Positions 6,284 to 11,868 are shown, numbered from the stretch's first letter. The stretch is DNA of 12,075 nt from Chloroflexota bacterium (GCA_005880175.1 VBJR01000016.1:1-12075), one strand, 5' to 3'. Notes: generated by a model from the sequence alone, not told the origin. Program-made: numbers and translations.

Positions 6284-6961
6284 GTGGCCCCCGCGGCCTC
6301 CGCACCGCTGCTCGACGCGACCGAACCCTGGATCCGCTGGAACTGGGTCGGCGGCCACGTGGACCTGATCCTGGGCGACCTGGGCCAGCACGTCGAGCTG
6401 ACCGTGATCGCCGTCGGCGCCGGCCTGCTCATCGCCATCCCGATCGGCGTCCTCGCCTGGCGCTACCGCGGCAGCCGGGCGCCCGTCCTGGGCCTGGCGG
6501 GCGCCGTGTACACCATCCCGTCGCTGGCCCTGTTCGCGCTGCTGGTGCCGTGGACCGGCCTGACCGTGCTGACCGCCGAGATCGGCCTCGTCTCGTACAC
6601 GCTGCTGATCCTGGTCCGCAACATCGTCGTCGGCCTCGACGGCGTCCCCGCCGAGGTCCGTGACGCGGCCCTCGGCATGGGCTACCGGCCGCTCCGCCAG
6701 CTGCTCCGCGTCGAGCTGCCTCTCGCGCTCCCGGTCATCATCGCCGGCCTGCGGATCGCGACCGTCACCACCATCGGCCTCATCACGATCACCGCGCTGA
6801 TCGGCGAGGGCGGCCTCGGCCAGCTCCTGTACGACGGCCTCCAGCGCGACTTCCGGACGCCGCTCGTGGTCGGCTCCGTCCTGTCCGTGGCCCTGGCCGT
6901 CGTCGCCGACCTGTCGCTGGCCCTGGTCCAGCGCCTGCTGACGCCCTGGAGGACCGCATGA
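6284..6961 (+). CDS. Osmoprotectant ABC transporter permease (first subunit)
   Basis: A 225-residue binding-protein-dependent permease, usual size for OpuCB-type subunits. An N-terminal helix region (HVELTVIAVGAGLLIAIPIGVLAW, starting near residue 36) is followed by the betaine-permease signature YTIPSLALFALLVPW (about 76-90) and the EAA-type ATPase-contact loop DAALGMGYRPLRQLLRVELP (127-146). Further helices follow up to residue 218. It forms the inner-membrane channel together with the next gene. Start GTG at 6284 is the best supported, with a G6 tract about 11 nt upstream as a weak ribosome site. The stop overlaps the next start as ATGA, so the two permeases are coupled. Confidence 0.9.
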   Translation: MAPAASAPLLDATEPWIRWNWVGGHVDLILGDLGQHVELTVIAVGAGLLIAIPIGVLAWRYRGSRAPVLGLAGAVYTIPSLALFALLVPWTGLTVLTAEIGLVSYTLLILVRNIVVGLDGVPAEVRDAALGMGYRPLRQLLRVELPLALPVIIAGLRIATVTTIGLITITALIGEGGLGQLLYDGLQRDFRTPLVVGSVLSVALAVVADLSLALVQRLLTPWRTA

Positions 6962-7683
6962 GCTTTCTCGGCAGGGTCGTCCACTGGTTCCTCGACCCCG
7001 CTCACTGGCACGGCGACTTCGGCATCCCCAACCGGGTGGAGGAGCACGTGGTGATGTCGCTGGTGGCCACCGGCGCGGCGCTCCTGATCGCCCTCCCGAT
7101 CGGCCTGACGCTGGGCCACTTCGGCCGAGGCGGCGCCCTGGCCATCAACATCTCGAACGTCGGCCGCGCCCTGCCCTCGTTCGCGATCCTCGTGATCGCC
7201 GTGCAGCTCGTCGGCATCGGCCCCAAGCCGGCCTTCCTGGCGCTGGTGGCGCTGGCGGTCCCGCCGATCATGACGAACAGCTTCGTCGGCATGCGCGACG
7301 TCAGCCCCGACCTCCGCGACGCCGCGCGCGGCCTGGGCATGAGCGATCTCCGCGTCCTCCTGCGCGTGGAGCTGCCCAACGCGCTGCCGGTGGTGATGGC
7401 CGGCGTGCGGACGGCCGGCGTCCAGGTGGTGGCCACCGCGACCCTCGCCGCGCTGGTCGGTTGGGGCGGGCTGGGCCGGTTCATCATCGACGGCTTCAGC
7501 CAGCTCGACTACGTGCAGGTCTTCGCCGGCGCCCTGCTGGTCGTGGTCCTGTCGGCCGTCGCCGAGCTGTCCCTCGCCCTGCTCCAGTGGGCGCTGACGC
7601 CGGCCGGCATCCGCTCCGCCGCGGCCGCCGACCGGGGCCACGCGGTCCGCGCCACGGCGCCCGTGGCCGAACCGGCGACCTGA
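6958..7683 (+). CDS. Osmoprotectant ABC transporter permease (second subunit)
   Basis: A 241-residue permease paralogous to the preceding one. Membrane helices begin near residue 32 (VMSLVATGAALLIALPIGL). The characteristic NVGRALPSFAILVIAVQLVG segment (67-86) corresponds to the first permease's TIPSLALFALL. The EAA loop is DAARGLGMSDLRVLLRVELP (121-140). The C-terminal tail (about residues 215-241) is alanine-rich and hydrophilic and is likely cytoplasmic. Translation starts within the stop of the first permease (ATGA). Two different permeases plus one ATPase and one binding protein match the OpuC/OsmVWXY arrangement. The transported solute cannot be decided from sequence alone: glycine betaine, choline, carnitine or a related betaine such as ergothioneine. 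Confidence 0.9.
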   Translation: MSFLGRVVHWFLDPAHWHGDFGIPNRVEEHVVMSLVATGAALLIALPIGLTLGHFGRGGALAINISNVGRALPSFAILVIAVQLVGIGPKPAFLALVALAVPPIMTNSFVGMRDVSPDLRDAARGLGMSDLRVLLRVELPNALPVVMAGVRTAGVQVVATATLAALVGWGGLGRFIIDGFSQLDYVQVFAGALLVVVLSAVAELSLALLQWALTPAGIRSAAAADRGHAVRATAPVAEPAT

Positions 7684-7687
7684 TACT
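7682..7687 (+). promoter_or_regulatory. Possible internal -10 box (GATACT) ahead of the binding-protein gene
   Basis: The sequence TGATACTCT spans the stop codon of the second permease and offers GATACT or TACTCT as a -10 element. A transcript from here would begin near 7694 and carry a leader of about 80 nt with the hairpins described below. No good -35 is seen, so support is weak. Confidence 0.3.
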
Positions 7688-7691
7688 CTTT

Positions 7692-7719
7692 CGCGAACGG
7701 CGCGGGTCACCGTTCCGCG
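7692..7719 (+). other. Inverted repeat (hairpin) between permease and binding-protein genes
   Basis: CGCGAACGG (7692-7700) pairs with CCGTTCCGCG (7710-7719), leaving one bulged C and a 9-nt loop. No U-tract follows, so it is not a typical terminator; it may protect the downstream binding-protein mRNA or partly attenuate read-through. Confidence 0.45.
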
Positions 7720-7740
7720 TCCCCGTTTCACATGCGCCGG

Positions 7741-7757
7741 ACGCCGAGGCCCGGCGT
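7741..7757 (+). other. Second inverted repeat in the leader of the binding-protein gene
   Basis: ACGCCG (7741-7746) pairs with CGGCGT (7752-7757) around a 5-nt loop, ending 6 nt before the strong Shine-Dalgarno sequence at 7764-7769. With the hairpin just upstream it forms a tandem-stem leader. Confidence 0.35.
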
Positions 7758-7763
7758 GCGACC

Positions 7764-7769
7764 AGGAGG
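7764..7769 (+). promoter_or_regulatory. Strong Shine-Dalgarno site AGGAGG
   Basis: A full AGGAGG with 7-nt spacing to ATG 7777 fixes the start of the binding-protein gene and excludes the in-frame ATG at 7732 and the out-of-frame ATG at 7772. It is the only perfect Shine-Dalgarno site noted in the window, in keeping with a protein needed in excess over its permeases. Confidence 0.85.
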
Positions 7770-7776
7770 AAATGCA

Positions 7777-8700
7777 ATGCGAAGGTGGGCCTTCCGGGCC
7801 CTGATGTCCTCGATCCTCGGGCTCAGCCTGATCGGCAGCGCCTGCGGGTCGTCGGGCGGCGGCTCGCCGGCGTCGTCCTCGGGCAACAAGGGCACGATCA
7901 CGGTCGCGGGGTTCAACTTCCCCGAGTCCAACATCCTCGCCAACGTGTACGGCGGCGCCCTGCACGGGATCGGCTACACGGTCAACTACAAGCCGAGCCT
8001 GGGCGCCCGCGAGGTCGTCGCTCCCGCCCTGGAGCGAGGCGACATCGACATGTACATCGGCTACGCGGCCACGGACCTCGAGTTCTACAACGGCGCCAAG
8101 GGCGAGGCGACGCCCGACGCGGCCCAGACGGTGACCAAGCTGAACACCTATCTGGAGCCCAAGAGCCTCAAGGCGCTGACCGCCGCCCCGGCGATCGACA
8201 CGAACGCGTTCGCGGTGCTCAAGAGCGGCAAGTACGGCAAGAACACGAAGCTGTCGGACCTGACCTCGGTGGCCAGCCAGATGACGCTGGGTGGCCCGCC
8301 GGAGTGCCCGCAGCGGCCGTTCTGCCAGCTCGGCCTGCAGAAGACGTACGGGCTGAACTTCAAGGGGTTCAAGCCGCTGGACTCGGGCGGTCCGCTGACC
8401 AAGACCGCGCTGGACCAGGGCGACATCGACATCGGCCTGATCTTCTCCAGCGACAGCGCCTTCTCGACCGGCAAGTACGTGCAGCTCCAGGACGACAAGC
8501 ACCTGCAGAACGCCGACAACGTCGTGCCGATCGGCCGCAGCAAGGTGTTCACGTCCGAAGTCACCACGCTCCTGGACAAGGTGTCCGCCAAGCTCACGAC
8601 CGACGCGCTCATCCAGATGAACAAGAGCTCGGACGTGGACAAGGAAGACCCCGGCCAGATCGCGACCGACTGGCTGAAGAAGAACGGCTTCAGCACCTGA
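7777..8700 (+). CDS. Osmoprotectant ABC transporter substrate-binding lipoprotein (OpuAC/OsmX type)
   Basis: A 307-residue protein with a lipoprotein-type leader: MRRWAFRAL, a hydrophobic run [12 protein letters not shown], then Cys23. The -3 position is Gly rather than Leu, slightly off the lipobox consensus. A Ser/Gly-rich linker (24-37) leads to an OpuAC-type domain beginning [21 protein letters not shown] (38-58), then [22 protein letters not shown] (75-96), the hinge [10 protein letters not shown] region, the [11 protein letters not shown] loop and C-terminal helices [20 protein letters not shown]. It should capture a quaternary-ammonium solute outside the membrane and deliver it to the two permeases. 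The lysine-rich content contrasts with neighbours but fits an exported solute-binding protein. A strong terminator follows at once. Confidence 0.92.
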   Translation: MRRWAFRALMSSILGLSLIGSACGSSGGGSPASSSGNKGTITVAGFNFPESNILANVYGGALHGIGYTVNYKPSLGAREVVAPALERGDIDMYIGYAATDLEFYNGAKGEATPDAAQTVTKLNTYLEPKSLKALTAAPAIDTNAFAVLKSGKYGKNTKLSDLTSVASQMTLGGPPECPQRPFCQLGLQKTYGLNFKGFKPLDSGGPLTKTALDQGDIDIGLIFSSDSAFSTGKYVQLQDDKHLQNADNVVPIGRSKVFTSEVTTLLDKVSAKLTTDALIQMNKSSDVDKEDPGQIATDWLKKNGFST

Positions 8701-8708
8701 TCGTCCTC

Positions 8709-8746
8709 CGTAGGCGGCCCGGCACCCCGGGCCGCCTACGTCGTTT
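8709..8746 (+). terminator. Rho-independent terminator after the ABC importer operon
   Basis: A perfect 14-bp stem, CGTAGGCGGCCCGG (8709-8722) with CCGGGCCGCCTACG (8727-8740), and a CACC loop, followed by TCGTTT. It begins 8 nt after the binding-protein stop codon and separates the importer operon from bcp. The U-tract is short, as is usual in high-G+C genomes. Confidence 0.85.
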
Positions 8747-8749
8747 CCC

Positions 8750-8755
8750 TACCAT
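8750..8755 (+). promoter_or_regulatory. Possible -10 box (TACCAT) for bcp
   Basis: TACCAT lies just after the terminator and 9 nt before ATG 8765, with no Shine-Dalgarno sequence between, so bcp may be transcribed from here with almost no leader. The -35 would fall within the terminator stem and none is evident. Confidence 0.35.
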
Positions 8756-8764
8756 CACCCCGAC

Positions 8765-9232
8765 ATGAAGCTCCAGCCGGGTGATCCCGCCCCCCAGTTC
8801 ACTCTTCCGGACCAGGACGGCACGCCCGTCGCCCTCGCCAGCTACCGCGGCCGCCGCGTCGTCGTCTACTTCTATCCGCAGGACGACACGCCCGGCTGCA
8901 CCAGGGAGGCGTGCCAGTTCAACGACGCGCTCTCCGGCTTCGAGGGCGCCGGCGTGGACGTGCTCGGCATCTCGGCCGACGACGCGACCAGCCACCAGCG
9001 GTTCCGCGCCAAGTACGGGCTCGGGTTCCGGCTGCTGACGGACGCCGGCCACGAGGTCGCGACCAGGTACGGCGCCTACGGCGAGAAGATGCTGTACGGG
9101 AAGCCGACGGTCGGCGTGATCCGCTCCACGTTCCTCGTCGATCCCGAGGGCCGGATCGAGCGCGCCTGGTACGCGGTGCGCGCCGACGGGCACGCCGCCC
9201 GCGTGCTGGCCGAGGTGGGCGGGGCCGCCTGA
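8765..9232 (+). CDS. bcp: Thioredoxin-dependent thiol peroxidase (Bcp/PrxQ peroxiredoxin)
   Basis: A 155-residue peroxiredoxin, normal for Bcp. The active site is YPQDDTPGCTREACQF: peroxidatic Cys45 in the PxxxTxxC motif and resolving Cys50 five residues later, the atypical 2-Cys PrxQ arrangement. LGISADD, the FRLLTDAGHEVATRYGAYGEK segment and STFLVDPEGRIERAWYAV complete the thioredoxin-like fold. It reduces hydrogen peroxide and organic or lipid hydroperoxides in the cytoplasm, with electrons from thioredoxin. It begins 18 nt after the terminator, so it opens a new transcription unit. The stop codon overlaps the probable CTG start of the lipoate ligase-type gene. Confidence 0.95.
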   Translation: MKLQPGDPAPQFTLPDQDGTPVALASYRGRRVVVYFYPQDDTPGCTREACQFNDALSGFEGAGVDVLGISADDATSHQRFRAKYGLGFRLLTDAGHEVATRYGAYGEKMLYGKPTVGVIRSTFLVDPEGRIERAWYAVRADGHAARVLAEVGGAA

Positions 9233-9996
9233 GCAGCAGCCTGACCTGGGAGGTGCTGCCTCCCGCACCCCCTTTGCCGGCGCACGTCCAGCTGGCGCTC
9301 GACGAGGTCCTGCTGGAGCAGGCGGTCGTGGGCCGGCGGGGGGCTGCACTCCGCTTCTGGGAGTGGGCCGAGCCCGCGCTCGTCCTCGGCTCCCACCAGG
9401 TGCTGGCCAACGAAGTGGACCGCGAGGCCGCCGCCGGGCTCGGCTTCACCGTGGCCCGGCGCATGAGCGGCGGAGGCACGATGATCGTCGAGCCGGGCCG
9501 GACGATCACCTACTCGCTGTACGCCCCCGAGTCAGTGGTGGCCGGCCTCTCGTTCGTGGACTCGTTCGCCCGGCTCGACGCCTGGGCCGTCGACTGCCTG
9601 CGCGGGCTGGGCGTGCCCGCCGGCTACCAGCCGATCAACGACATCGTCTCGCCCGAGGGCAAGATCGGCGGCGCGGCGCAGGCGCGGCGGCGCGGGTTCG
9701 TCCTCCACCACACGACGATCGCCCACGCCATGGACACGACGCTCGTCCCGCGCCTGATCCGCATCGGCCGCGAGCGCGTGTCGCCGCGGGGCGTGCGCAG
9801 CGCCGAGAAGCAGGTCTCGCCGCTCGACCGCTGGCTGGACCTGGACCGGGACGCGGTCGTGGCGGCGCTGGCCGGCTGCTTTGCGGAGCGCTACCCGACC
9901 CGGCCCGGCGCGCTCCAGCCGGACGAGCTGGAGGCGGCGCGCGCGCTGGCGGCGGCCCGGTACGCGACGCCGGATTGGGTGGACCGGATCAGGTAG
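9229..9996 (+). CDS. Lipoate-protein ligase A-type protein (biotin/lipoate A/B ligase family), probable CTG start
   Basis: A protein of about 255 residues of the BPL/LplA/LipB fold. Visible are the N-terminal helix LALDEVLLEQ (22-31), strand LRFWEWAEPALVLGSHQ, the lipoate-loop ARRMSGGGTMI (76-86), the NDIV site and the catalytic-lysine motif GKIGGAAQARR (K145 in this numbering), then HHTTIAHAMD. It attaches lipoate or octanoate to dehydrogenase E2 or GcvH domains; there is no room for a full C-terminal LplA accessory domain. Start: no ATG, GTG or TTG is found before the conserved strand TWEVLPP. CTG at 9229 sits in a CTGA overlap with the bcp stop and 9 nt after AGGTGGG (9213-9219). Alternatives are CTG 9241 and GTG 9253, the latter cutting into the first strand. 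It overlaps the convergent comB by 8 bp. Confidence 0.85.
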   Translation: MSSSLTWEVLPPAPPLPAHVQLALDEVLLEQAVVGRRGAALRFWEWAEPALVLGSHQVLANEVDREAAAGLGFTVARRMSGGGTMIVEPGRTITYSLYAPESVVAGLSFVDSFARLDAWAVDCLRGLGVPAGYQPINDIVSPEGKIGGAAQARRRGFVLHHTTIAHAMDTTLVPRLIRIGRERVSPRGVRSAEKQVSPLDRWLDLDRDAVVAALAGCFAERYPTRPGALQPDELEAARALAAARYATPDWVDRIR

Positions 9997-10672
9997 GCAG
10001 GGCGCGCAGCCGGAGGCCCAGGGCGTCCCGCTCGACCGGCATGGCGAAGTCGAACCGGTCGGCCGCGAGCGACAGCTCGACGTCGGACGGGGGGAAGCCG
10101 GGCTGGCTGCCCCGGGTCAGGCGCTGGTAGCGCTCGGAGCGGTACAGCGGGGCCAGGAGCGCCTCCAGGTCGGGCTCCTCGCCGCGGAGCACGGTCTCGA
10201 CATAGGCCGCGCACGCCGAGTCCTCCGGGTGGCCGCGGTCGCTGCCGGTGGCGACGAACGTGACCAGCTCGGGCCCGGTGGCCAGGATCGCCCGCGCCGT
10301 CGCCGAGGCGACCGCCAGGCTGCACGCGTACAGCCGCTCCGCCCCGCTCGCGGCCACGACGCCCTGGGTGCCCGAGCTGGTCCGCTGCACCAGCGTCCGG
10401 CCGCGCAGGTCCGCGTCGCGCACCATCGTGGGCGAGTTGCTGATCGCGATCCCCTCGACGGGCAGGCCCTCGACCTCGGCCGAGATCACCGACCCCTCGA
10501 TGCAGTCGGCCAGCCGCCTGGCCTCCGCCACCTCGGCCACCAGCCGGCACTCGACGGCACCGCCGGCCAGCGCGTACGCGCTGACGGTGAACGCCCGCAG
10601 CACGTCGATCACGACGACCGTCCCGCCGGCGCCGCGCGCGCCGGCGACCCCGTCGCGATGGACGACGTCCAC
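9989..10672 (-). CDS. comB: 2-phosphosulfolactate phosphatase (ComB) family protein
   Basis: A 227-residue protein with ComB-family blocks: VVVIDVLRAFTVSAYAL (18-34), VEGIAISNSPTMV, LVQRTSSGTQGVVAASGA and ATGSDRGHPEDSACAAYVE, whose acidic residues (E, D) probably bind Mg2+. ComB from methanogens removes phosphate from 2-phosphosulfolactate in coenzyme M synthesis. Many bacteria carry homologues without that pathway, so the true substrate here may be another phosphoester. Start: an in-frame TAG lies 6 nt upstream of GTG 10672, and the next GTG falls within the first core strand, so 10672 is the only sensible start. No good Shine-Dalgarno site precedes it. Immediately upstream is a 41-bp copy of the end of the cyclodeaminase gene, suggesting that comB was once coupled to it. 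Confidence 0.82.
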   Translation of the reverse strand: MDVVHRDGVAGARGAGGTVVVIDVLRAFTVSAYALAGGAVECRLVAEVAEARRLADCIEGSVISAEVEGLPVEGIAISNSPTMVRDADLRGRTLVQRTSSGTQGVVAASGAERLYACSLAVASATARAILATGPELVTFVATGSDRGHPEDSACAAYVETVLRGEEPDLEALLAPLYRSERYQRLTRGSQPGFPPSDVELSLAADRFDFAMPVERDALGLRLRALPT

Positions 10673-10675
10673 GCC

Positions 10676-10891
10676 CTAGATCGGGACCCGGCGGCCGGCG
10701 CCGTCACGGAGGGCGCGGCCATGAGCAAGGGGGGGCAGGCCCCCCCTTCCAAAACCCCCCGGCTGGTCCGGGACGTTCGGGGCGCCTGCGGCGCATCGCT
10801 CCGCGCCTGCTGGTGACGCCTGCAGGCCGATGGAAGACGGACTCACACGCCCGGCGAAGCCGAGTCTTACAGCCAATCCTGTCGTCTCCAT
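10676..10891 (-). CDS. Uncertain 71-codon open frame bridging cyclodeaminase and comB
   Basis: The ATG (10891-10889) shares one base with the cyclodeaminase TGA (TGATG), and the frame stays open through the 174-bp insert and the second 41-bp copy. It ends in TAG 3 nt before the comB start, with the same last residues as the cyclodeaminase (LRDGAGRRVPI). The product is Gly/Pro/Ala-rich with no recognised domain. Codons in its first third (aca, gga, ttg, gct, gta, aga) are unlike neighbouring genes, and the DNA is dominated by inverted repeats. It may serve only to carry ribosomes across the insert, or may be untranslated. I do not regard it as an established protein gene. Confidence 0.25.
   Translation of the reverse strand: METTGLAVRLGFAGRVSPSSIGLQASPAGAERCAAGAPNVPDQPGGFGRGGLPPLAHGRALRDGAGRRVPI
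10678..10718. repeat. 41-bp direct repeat, copy 1 (at comB start)
   Basis: Identical over 41 bp to 10893-10933 with a 215-bp period. On the minus strand it corresponds to the last 13 codons of the cyclodeaminase and the first base of a stop codon. Here the stop completes as TAG, then 3 nt, then the comB GTG. This copy appears to keep the original junction with comB. Confidence 0.95.
10727..10748. repeat. Perfect 9-bp inverted repeat G7/C7
   Basis: AAGGGGGGG (10727-10735), CAGG, CCCCCCCTT (10740-10748). Neither strand has a T-tract directly after it, so a standard terminator is unlikely, but on the minus strand it would form a very stable hairpin in the transcript just before comB. Confidence 0.8.
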
Positions 10892-10892
10892 C
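10829..10892 (-). ncRNA. Possible structured RNA segment with a three-way junction
   Basis: Complementary arms: GATGGA (10829-10834) with TCCATC (10887-10892), extended by GAC (10836-10838) with GTC (10884-10886) across one bulged A. Inside lie GACTC (10840-10844) with GAGTC (10862-10866), enclosing CGGC/GCCG (10852-10862, not fully compatible with the outer pair), and ACAG (10869-10872) with CTGT (10879-10882). The outer stem closes exactly at the repeat boundary. No known riboswitch or ribozyme consensus was recognised. Existence as RNA is inferred. Confidence 0.35.
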
Positions 10893-11862
10893 AGATCGGG
10901 ACCCGGCGGCCGGCGCCGTCACGGAGGGCGCGGTCGTAGACCAGGCGGGCGGCCGCGGCGTCCTCGACGGCGTGGCCCATCGACTTGTACACGGTGAGCT
11001 GCTCGTCCGATTCGCGGCCGGGCGCCTCGCCGGCGATCAGCTCGCCCAGCTCGGTCGCGGCCGCCGGGTCCAGCCCGGCCAGCTCGGCGGAGCCCGCCGG
11101 CGGCGGCGAGAACGCCACGCGCGACTCGACGAACAGCCGCCCCCCGCGCACCGTGCCGGCGTCGAGCTCGGGCCCGCTGGTGTTGGCGCCGACGGACGTC
11201 ACGTGGGCGCCCGGCCGGAGCCACTCGCGCGCGATCACGGGCTCGGCGGCGTCCGTGCAGCAGCAGACCACGTCGGCGCCGCGGACGGCCTGCTCGAAGT
11301 CCGTCATCGCCCGGGCGTACGAGATCGTGCTGGCCAGCGCCTCGGCATGATCCCGGTTGCGGGACGCGACCCGGATCTCGTGGAAGTCGCCCACCCGGCC
11401 CACCGCCTCCAGGTGGACCTGGCCCTGGACGCCGGCGCCCAGGATGGCGAGGACCCGCGAGTCCGGCCGGGCCAGCAGGCGGACCGAGAGCGCCGAGGCG
11501 GCCGCCGTGCGCACCGCCGTGATGTGGGTGCCGTCCATCACGGCGAGCGGCCGGCCGGTCCCCTCGTCGAACAGCGCGATCAGCGCCTGGTGCGACGGCA
11601 GGCCAACGTCGTGGTTGCCGGGGAAGACGGAGACGAGCTTGGACTCCAGCCCCGCCCCCGGCACGTAGCCGGGCATCACGCCGAGGAGCCCGCTGGACGT
11701 GCGCGCGGCGACGCGGGGCGGGACGGACGTCCGACCGGCGCTCAGCTCGCTGAACGCCCGCGACAGCGCTTCCAGCAGCTCGTCGAGGTCCAGCAGCCGG
11801 CGCACGTCGCCCTGGCTCAGGACCAGGAGCTCCTGCGTCTCCTCCGAAGCGGGAGTGCCCAC
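10891..11862 (-). CDS. Ornithine cyclodeaminase/mu-crystallin family dehydrogenase
   Basis: A 323-residue protein of normal family length. The N-terminal catalytic part has VPPRVAAR (47-54), the ESKLVSVFP block with the likely catalytic Lys75, and VMDGTHITAVRTAAASA (108-124). The Rossmann NAD(P)-binding motif is ILGAGVQGQVHLEAV (140-154), followed by ADVVCCCTDAAEPV and GAHVTSVGANTSGPELDAGTV, which supplies the acidic residue. The C-terminal helix TVYKSMGHAVEDAAAARLVYDRA is the family hallmark. Members act as ornithine or lysine cyclodeaminase, alanine dehydrogenase or ketimine/imine reductase; which one applies here is open. Start GTG at 11862 lies 6 nt after TATCAT (leaderless). The last 41 bp are duplicated downstream next to comB. 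Confidence 0.9.
   Translation of the reverse strand: MGTPASEETQELLVLSQGDVRRLLDLDELLEALSRAFSELSAGRTSVPPRVAARTSSGLLGVMPGYVPGAGLESKLVSVFPGNHDVGLPSHQALIALFDEGTGRPLAVMDGTHITAVRTAAASALSVRLLARPDSRVLAILGAGVQGQVHLEAVGRVGDFHEIRVASRNRDHAEALASTISYARAMTDFEQAVRGADVVCCCTDAAEPVIAREWLRPGAHVTSVGANTSGPELDAGTVRGGRLFVESRVAFSPPPAGSAELAGLDPAAATELGELIAGEAPGRESDEQLTVYKSMGHAVEDAAAARLVYDRALRDGAGRRVPI
10893..10933. repeat. 41-bp direct repeat, copy 2 (end of cyclodeaminase gene)
   Basis: Identical to 10678-10718. On the minus strand it encodes the C-terminal residues from RALRDGAGRRVPI and ends after the first base of the stop codon, which here completes as TGA. The next bases are the outer stem of the insert. Exact identity over coding DNA with abrupt ends points to a recent or mechanistic duplication. 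Confidence 0.95.
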
Positions 11863-11868
11863 CTGGCG

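Larger units (their letters stand above)
10719..10892 (-). mobile_element. Candidate small inserted element (174 bp) rich in inverted repeats
   Basis: The unique sequence between the two 41-bp repeats. From left to right: a 9-bp palindromic stem AAGGGGGGG/CCCCCCCTT with a CAGG loop (10727-10748), an A4C6 run, three copies of GCCTGC (10784, 10805, 10818), hairpins 10790-10807 and 10805-10827, and a possible three-way junction 10829-10892. The right part has lower G+C than its surroundings. It holds no transposase and is too short to move alone, so it would be a non-autonomous element (REP or MITE-like), or a structured RNA region. Being mobile is an inference from the flanking duplication and from its precise position at a gene end. 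Confidence 0.5.

Noticed and set aside
6168..6305. N-terminal extension of the ABC ATPase to codon 6305
   Set aside because: The extra 46 residues are Pro/Gly-rich without family similarity and would place the quadruplex motif inside the gene; GTG 6167 gives a standard N-terminus.
5208..6368. A 386-codon plus-strand frame opposite the ABC ATPase
   Set aside because: The minus-strand frame contains Walker A, signature, Walker B and H-loop motifs; the plus frame is a His/Asp/Val-rich shadow.
6682..8502. A 606-codon open frame on the minus strand opposite the second permease and the binding protein
   Set aside because: It is the antisense shadow of high-G+C coding DNA: its product is low-complexity (Arg, Asp, Gly, Val, His, Gln) without any domain, while the plus-strand genes carry clear family motifs, ATGA coupling and a strong ribosome site.
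7461..8768. A 435-codon plus-strand frame across permease end, leader and binding protein
   Set aside because: It is out of frame with two well-supported genes, runs through the terminator, and has Arg/Gly/Pro-rich shadow composition.
10727..10748. G7/C7 hairpin as a Rho-independent terminator
   Set aside because: No T-tract directly follows on either strand; the only T4 on the minus strand comes before the stem, not after it.
10721..10816. A 31-codon plus-strand frame in the insert (MSKGGQAPPSKTP...), considered as a small peptide or RiPP precursor
   Set aside because: No ribosome site, promoter or modifying-enzyme gene nearby, and the codons simply read through palindromic DNA; the same bases are open on both strands.
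10829..10897. Hammerhead ribozyme suggested by a CTGATG near a three-way junction
   Set aside because: The core reads CTGATGG rather than CTGANGA, and the GAAA strand and cleavage triplet are not in the right places.
10678..10933. CRISPR or diversity-generating retroelement explanation for the duplicated 41-bp sequence
   Set aside because: Only two copies with a 174-bp spacer, no cas gene, no reverse transcriptase in the window, and no adenine-specific differences between the copies.
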